From positions 806,001-870,000 of the forward strand of contig CAMKEG010000001.1 of NCBI GenBank assembly GCA_946411505.1: a stretch of 64,000 bases of DNA, read 5' to 3'. Shown here in pieces: positions 59,909 to 64,000 of the stretch. The translations under genes were made by a program, and so were the position numbers. The notes under the pieces were generated by a model. It did not search any database. It had not been told where the DNA came from and saw only the letters and a program-made list of their open reading frames with translations. Positions within the stretch are counted from its first letter, which is position 1. Each line of letters starts with the position of its first letter. Origin of the DNA: an uncultured Treponema sp. Lineage in GTDB: Bacteria; Spirochaetota; Spirochaetia; Treponematales; Treponemataceae.

Positions 59909-61591
59909 CTAGAACAACCCGGTGATTTTACCGTCGTCGTCGATGTCGATGTTAAGGGCGGCGGGCGCTTTTGGAAGGCCCGGCATCGTCATGATGTCGC
60001 CCGCAAGCGCCACGACAAAACCCGCGCCGCTGTAAAGCTGAACGTCGCGAATCGGGAAAACATAATCGCTGGGAGCGCCAATCATCTTGGGGTCGTGGCT
60101 GATTGAGTTTTGCGTCTTGGCGACGCATACCGGGAAATTCCCATAGCCCGCCGCCTCGAACTCTTGAAGTTTTTTCAAAGAACTTCCTTCAAAGTCAACC
60201 TGCTTGGCGCGGTAAATCTCGTGGGCAAGGGTCTTTATTTTTTCAGCAAGAGGCAAGCCGCTTTCGTACAAGTGATGGAAGTTGGCCTTGCCTTCGTCGA
60301 TTGTGGCGACAACGGCTTTGGCAAGTTCCGCCGCTCCTTCTCCGCCCTTTTCCCAAGCCTCGCACAAAACGGCTTTTGAGCCGTTGGCCGCGCACAAGTC
60401 TTGCAAGGCCTTAATTTCTTCGTCGCTGTCGGTGATGAATTTGTTGACCGCGACAACTACCGGAACGCCAAACTTGGCAAGGTTTTCCAAGTGAACCTTA
60501 AGGTTTTCAAAGCCTTTTTTAAGCGCCTCGACGTTTGGCTCCTTTAATTCCTTTTTGTCTACGCCGCCGTGCATTTTAAGCGCGCGGACCGTGGCCACGA
60601 TTACAATCGCGTCGGGAGAGATTCCGGCGGCGCGGCACTTTATGTCCATGAATTTTTCAGCGCCCAAGTCGGCCGCAAAGCCCGCTTCGGTCACGACGTA
60701 ATCGCCAGAGGCAAGAGCGCAAAGAGTCGCGTTGACTGAGTTGCAGCCGTGCGCGATGTTGGCGAAGGGGCCGCCATGGATAAAGGCCGGAGTCTTTTCC
60801 AAAGTCTGAACAAGGTTGGGGCGAATCGCGTCCTTAAGAAGAGAGGCAACGGCGCCCTGGCATTTAAGCTCGCCGAACTTTACCGGCCGCTTTCCGAATG
60901 TTTGGCCAATCGTGATGTTTGCGATTCGTTCCTTCAACTCGCTGATGCTTTTTGAAAGGCAGACAATCGCCATGATTTCCGACGCGACCGAAATTTGAAA
61001 GTGGTCTTCGCGCGGCATTCCGTCGACGCGCTTTCCAAGGCCGTCCACGATGTTGCGCAATTGGCGGTCGTTAAGGTCCACGCAGCGCTTCCATGTAATG
61101 GAACGGGGGTCAAGGCCAAGCTCGTTTCCCTGCTGGATGTGGTTGTCAATCAAGGCGGCGATCAAGTTGTTGGCGATGCTTATCGCGTGAATGTCGCCTG
61201 TAAAGTGCAAGTTGATGTCTTCCATCGGAACGACTTGCGCGTAGCCGCCGCCGCAGGCTCCGCCCTTGACTCCAAAGCAGGGGCCAAGAGAAGGCTCGCG
61301 CAAGGCGATTACGGCCTTCTTTCCAATTTTTGTAAGCCCGTCGCCCAAGCCGACGCTAACGGTTGACTTTCCTTCGCCCGCCGGCGTCGGAGTGATGGCC
61401 GTGACCAAAATCAATTTTCCGCGCTTGGAAGCGTCGGCGGCCTTTGCCTGAAGCTCGCGCAATTTTTTTAGGCCAATCTTTGCCTTGTAATTTCCGTAAA
61501 GGTCAAGGTCGGCCTCTTCGATTCCGATTTTTTTCGCTATTTGCGCGATGGGCTCCATTTGGTTCGCCTGCGCGATTTCAATGTCTGTCAT
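59909..61591 (-). CDS. fhs: Formate-tetrahydrofolate ligase
   Basis: Fhs makes 10-formyl-tetrahydrofolate from formate, ATP and tetrahydrofolate. The 560-residue protein has the P-loop TPTPAGEGKSTVSVGLGDGL, LREPSLGPCFGVKGGACGGGYAQ, FGKRPVKFGELKCQGAVA and HGGPFANIAHGCNS. In acetogens and other anaerobes it enters formate into one-carbon metabolism; here it complements the formate dehydrogenase operon and glyA. AGGAGGCG precedes the ATG at 61591. It is the third gene after citrate synthase and the pseudouridine synthase, and is ended by the shared terminator. Confidence 0.96.
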   Translation of the reverse strand: MTDIEIAQANQMEPIAQIAKKIGIEEADLDLYGNYKAKIGLKKLRELQAKAADASKRGKLILVTAITPTPAGEGKSTVSVGLGDGLTKIGKKAVIALREPSLGPCFGVKGGACGGGYAQVVPMEDINLHFTGDIHAISIANNLIAALIDNHIQQGNELGLDPRSITWKRCVDLNDRQLRNIVDGLGKRVDGMPREDHFQISVASEIMAIVCLSKSISELKERIANITIGQTFGKRPVKFGELKCQGAVASLLKDAIRPNLVQTLEKTPAFIHGGPFANIAHGCNSVNATLCALASGDYVVTEAGFAADLGAEKFMDIKCRAAGISPDAIVIVATVRALKMHGGVDKKELKEPNVEALKKGFENLKVHLENLAKFGVPVVVAVNKFITDSDEEIKALQDLCAANGSKAVLCEAWEKGGEGAAELAKAVVATIDEGKANFHHLYESGLPLAEKIKTLAHEIYRAKQVDFEGSSLKKLQEFEAAGYGNFPVCVAKTQNSISHDPKMIGAPSDYVFPIRDVQLYSGAGFVVALAGDIMTMPGLPKAPAALNIDIDDDGKITGLF

Positions 61592-61634
61592 TTTTACGCC
61601 TCCTGTTTTTGGCTTGCGGGCAATTAGCGCGCCG

Positions 61635-62381
61635 CTACATCTCCAAAGCCGCGACTTCCTGCGCGGTAAGTTTTCTATATTCTCCCAAGGCCAAAGCCGG
61701 GTCAAGGCAAAGGCCGCCAATTTGAACTCGCTTTAAGTATGTGACAAAGTTTCCAAGCGCGGCGAACATTCGCTTCACTTGGTGATACTTTCCCTCGTTT
61801 ATAATGAGGAAGACTTCGTCGCCTTTTTGGGTCCATTCGATTTTTGCCGGAAGCGCCTTGAATTCCTTTTCGTTGTCTTCCGGCGGAACGTCAAGGCCGT
61901 CCTGCAATTTTTTTTCTATGGCGGAACGCTCGTCCGCGGCAATCGGCTTTTGCAGGCGGACAAAATATTTTTTTGGGCAAAGAGTTTTTGGGCTTATAAG
62001 GCGGTGCGTAAGGTCTCCGTCGGTGGTGAAAAGCAAAAGGCCTTCGGTGTCGATGTCAAGGCGGCCCACCAAATGCAAATGGCTTTCAAAATACGGAGTT
62101 CTGTAGGAATCTTCCAAAAGCGAAAAAACTGTTTCGTGGAGGCCGTCCTTGTTGGCGCAAACATGGTCGGCGGGCTTGTTCATCATAAGGTAAAGGAACT
62201 GTTCGCTTTGAACGCGCTCGCCGTCGACGCAAAGCTCGTCCGCTTCCATGTCAAGCTTAAAGTTAAAGTCGCGGACAATCTCTCCGTTCACAGTGACAAG
62301 GCCCTTGCGAAGAATTTTTTTTGCGTCCTTCCGCGTGCCAAAGCCGGCGTGCGAAAGAATTTTGTCCAGGCGCTCGGTCAA
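61635..62381 (-). CDS. RsuA/RluB-family pseudouridine synthase
   Basis: A 248-residue enzyme that converts a uridine in rRNA to pseudouridine. It has an N-terminal S4 RNA-binding domain (MTERLDKILSHAGFGTRKDAKK, TVNGEIV), the catalytic GRLDIDTEGLLLFTTDG and the KYHQVKRMFAALG tail. It resembles RsuA (16S) more than RluB by length, but this is not certain. The start is TTG 62381 with GGAGCG upstream. It follows citrate synthase by 12 bases and its stop lies in another copy of the TAGCGGC 3'-end motif. Confidence 0.9.
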   Translation of the reverse strand: MTERLDKILSHAGFGTRKDAKKILRKGLVTVNGEIVRDFNFKLDMEADELCVDGERVQSEQFLYLMMNKPADHVCANKDGLHETVFSLLEDSYRTPYFESHLHLVGRLDIDTEGLLLFTTDGDLTHRLISPKTLCPKKYFVRLQKPIAADERSAIEKKLQDGLDVPPEDNEKEFKALPAKIEWTQKGDEVFLIINEGKYHQVKRMFAALGNFVTYLKRVQIGGLCLDPALALGEYRKLTAQEVAALEM

Positions 62382-62393
62382 TTTGGCGCTCCG

Positions 62394-63755
62394 TTACTTT
62401 CGCTTTTCCAGCGGAATGTAGGCGCGCTCGGCGCAAACGTTCTTGTAAGCGGGGCGATAGATGCGGCCGCCCGCGACGACTTCCTCAATGCGGTGCGCGC
62501 TCCAACCGGCGATGCGCGAAATGGCGAAGAGCGGAGTGTAAAGCTCCCGCGGAATGTCCAGCATCGAGTAAACGAAGCCCGAGAAAAAGTCCACGTTGGC
62601 GCAAAGCATTTTCTTGTTGCCGTGAAGCTCGTACAAAACTTTGGGCGCGATTTTTTCTATCTTTTTATACAGGCGGAATTCCTTTAACATTCCCTTTTCG
62701 CGAGCCAGCTTTTCGGCAAGCTCGTTGAGCAAAACGGCGCGGGGGTCGTTGACCGTGTAGACGGCATGTCCTATTCCGTAAATGAGGCCCGTCTTGTCGT
62801 AAGCCTGCTTGGTCGCGATTTTTTTAAGGTAGGCTTCGATTTCCTTGTCGTCCGCCCAGTCCTTCACGTGGGCCTTGATGTCGTCCATCATTTCCATCAC
62901 GCGAATGTTGGCGCCGCCGTGACGGCTTCCCTTAAGCGAGCCGACGGCCGCGGCGATGGCAGAATACGTGTCGGTGTCCGCCGAAGAAACCACGTGGACG
63001 GTCAAAGACGAGTTGTTTCCGCCGCCGTGCTCGGCGTGGAGGATTAGCGCCAAGTCCAAAATCTGCGCCTCAAGCGGCGTGTATTTTTTGTCGGCGCGAA
63101 TCAAGCGCAAAAAGTTTTCGGCCGTCGAAAGATTGGGAAGCGGGTTGTGGATGTACATGCTTTTGTCGTCGTAAAAGCGGCGCTTGGCTTGGTAGGCGTA
63201 GGCGGCCAAGGTCGAAAAGCGCGCGACCAAGTCGATGCACTGGCGCATTATGTTTCCCACGGAACGGTCTTCAGGATTGGGATCGTAGGAATAGCTTGCC
63301 AAAACGCCGCGGGCCATTTTGTTCATGATGTCGTTGGACGGCGCCTTCATGATCATGTCTTCGGTGAAGTTTTCGGGCAAAACGCGGCGGCTTCCCAAGT
63401 ACTCGCTGAATGTGGCCAGCTGTTTTTTTGTGGGCAGCGCTCCAAAAAGCAAAAGGTAGGCCGTCTGCTCGTAGCCGAATTCGTCGCGCTTTTCTATGTC
63501 GTGAACCAAGTCGGCGACATTGTAGCCGCGGTACATAAGGCGGCCTGGAATCGGAATCTTGTTCTTGTTTTCGTCAAGCTCGTAGCCCACTACGTCGCCG
63601 ATTGTCGTAAGGCCGACAAGGACGCCGGTTCCGTTGGCGTTGCGGAGTCCGCGCTTGACGTCATATTTTTCGTAAAGTTTTGGATTTATTGGGTCATTTT
63701 TTTGAGCAAGGACTGTCAGCTGTTTAATCAGCGCTTTGTCTGAAAGGTTTTTCAT
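62394..63755 (-). CDS. gltA: Citrate synthase
   Basis: Citrate synthase joins acetyl-CoA and oxaloacetate. The 453-residue protein has the catalytic histidines in HAEHGGGNNSS and GIGHAVYTVNDPRA and the late DFFSGFVYSMLDIP; it is of the type seen in Clostridia and spirochaetes, slightly longer than E. coli GltA. It probably feeds a partial tricarboxylic acid branch to glutamate. GAGGAG precedes the ATG at 63755; an earlier in-frame ATG lies within the promoter. It is the first gene of a gltA-rsuA-fhs transcript. Confidence 0.94.
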   Translation of the reverse strand: MKNLSDKALIKQLTVLAQKNDPINPKLYEKYDVKRGLRNANGTGVLVGLTTIGDVVGYELDENKNKIPIPGRLMYRGYNVADLVHDIEKRDEFGYEQTAYLLLFGALPTKKQLATFSEYLGSRRVLPENFTEDMIMKAPSNDIMNKMARGVLASYSYDPNPEDRSVGNIMRQCIDLVARFSTLAAYAYQAKRRFYDDKSMYIHNPLPNLSTAENFLRLIRADKKYTPLEAQILDLALILHAEHGGGNNSSLTVHVVSSADTDTYSAIAAAVGSLKGSRHGGANIRVMEMMDDIKAHVKDWADDKEIEAYLKKIATKQAYDKTGLIYGIGHAVYTVNDPRAVLLNELAEKLAREKGMLKEFRLYKKIEKIAPKVLYELHGNKKMLCANVDFFSGFVYSMLDIPRELYTPLFAISRIAGWSAHRIEEVVAGGRIYRPAYKNVCAERAYIPLEKRK

Positions 63756-63786
63756 GGCATTCTCCTCGTCATTTTTAAACTGAATA

Positions 63787-63815
63787 ATTTTACATTTTTT
63801 ATGCATTTTATTCAA
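63787..63815 (-). promoter_or_regulatory. gltA promoter
   Basis: TTGAAT (63815-63810), 17-base spacer, TAAAAT (63792-63787). The leader of roughly 25 bases carries the GAGGAG Shine-Dalgarno. Confidence 0.7.
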
Positions 63816-63834
63816 GAGTGGAATCTTAATTCAT

Positions 63835-63869
63835 AATTAAGAATTAAGAATTAAGAATTAAGAATTAAG
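63835..63869. repeat. Heptanucleotide tandem repeat (AATTAAG)5
   Basis: Five exact copies of AATTAAG (63835-63869) followed by the decaying AATTGATAATTG. It lies between the -35 boxes of two divergent promoters (gltA at 63815-63810, and TTGATA at 63872-63877), whose -35 begins three bases after the last exact unit. Confidence 0.9.
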
Positions 63870-63871
63870 AA

Positions 63872-63900
63872 TTGATAATTGTGGGAAGTTGGTTTATAAT
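63872..63900 (+). promoter_or_regulatory. Leaderless-type promoter of the 63,909 gene
   Basis: TTGATA (63872-63877), 17-base spacer, TATAAT (63895-63900), then eight bases to the ATG. The -35 box is next to the AATTAAG repeat. Confidence 0.7.
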
Positions 63901-63908
63901 AAAAGGCT

Positions 63909-64000
63909 ATGAAAAAGACTTTTATCGCTCTTGTTTTTTCCTTGTTTTTTGGTGTTGCCTTCTCCCAGTCCGCGGCCGGCGGAAGCTTGGACCAGTCATT
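63909..64000 (+). CDS. Secreted protein, 5' part only
   Basis: Thirty codons are visible from ATG 63909. They encode a signal peptide (MKKTFIALVFSLFFGVAFSQ) with a predicted cleavage near AFS-QS. The rest of the protein lies beyond the window, so function cannot be given. Its promoter borders the heptanucleotide repeat, a layout typical of phase-variable surface genes. Confidence 0.75.
   Translation, partial: MKKTFIALVFSLFFGVAFSQSAAGGSLDQS

Overview
The window looks like chromosomal DNA of a treponeme-type spirochaete (Spirochaetota, probably a gut, rumen or oral Treponema relative). The points in favour are a TmpA/TmpB-like lipoprotein and LysM-like pair, an HPr/HprK pair together with RpoN and no sugar-PTS genes in view, a serine hydroxymethyltransferase and a GMP synthase longer than the textbook enzymes, a ThrH-type phosphatase, and many cyclic-nucleotide signalling proteins. 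This assignment is inference from gene content; no 16S gene is present. I saw no prophage, insertion sequence or CRISPR array.

Layout. (1) 1-13,579, minus strand: a tightly overlapping 12-gene formate dehydrogenase and molybdenum cofactor operon. It runs from an electron-transfer flavoprotein through the Cys-type FdhA, MoeA, MobA-MobB fusion, a MoeA-like protein, MoaC, ModA/B/C, MoaA and a MOSC-MogA fusion to FdhD, which is cut by the window edge. It makes the enzyme, imports molybdate, builds the cofactor and loads it. Sampled lines of the cofactor part are much more AT-rich than the rest of the window. (2) 13.6-21.2 kb: glyA, a histidine phosphatase, a small regulated operon (outer-membrane barrel, NapH-like iron-sulfur membrane protein, DUF6442-like protein, XRE regulator), then an antiporter and adenylate cyclase pair. 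(3) 21.2-35 kb: tRNA-Ser(GGA) with duplicated 3' fragments, phosphatidylethanolamine synthesis genes, asnS, pyrG, a diguanylate cyclase, guaA, a family II pyrophosphatase, a secreted protein and galK. (4) 35-45.9 kb: TmpA/B-like proteins, PC4/YdbC, then holA, lexA, HPr, hprK, hpf and rpoN, followed by a DUF1015 gene, an orphan HTH response regulator, recX and rpsI/rplM. (5) 46-54 kb: a two-gene phosphatase/alarmone-hydrolase plus STAS/kinase module, an alanine symporter, a GGDEF-EAL protein and pgi. (6) 54-64 kb: murI, a zinc-ribbon protein, tyrA, tsaD, a YibQ-like deacetylase, thrH, fhs, rsuA-like and citrate synthase, and the start of a secreted protein.

Metabolic logic: formate dehydrogenase (formate/CO2), Fhs (formate to formyl-tetrahydrofolate) and GlyA (methylene-tetrahydrofolate and glycine/serine) give a one-carbon theme across the window, compatible with formate-dependent or acetogenic metabolism, although no acetyl-CoA synthase genes are present here.

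Non-coding signals are the most unusual part. Many first-in-operon genes have a sigma-70 type promoter whose -10 box ends only 6-10 bases before the ATG and lack a Shine-Dalgarno sequence, while genes inside operons have good ones; this suggests widespread leaderless transcription. There are also at least two dispersed palindromic repeat families (one with a covarying stem base pair), 3'-end repeats that supply the last codons of galK and tsaD, a 33-bp palindrome between rpoN and a DUF1015 gene, a doubled palindromic operator, a heptanucleotide tandem repeat between divergent promoters, and a promoter embedded in a terminator. The best candidate for an undescribed protein system is the SpoIIE-phosphatase/ppGpp-hydrolase-like fusion encoded next to a STAS/APH-kinase fusion (46,125-48,696).
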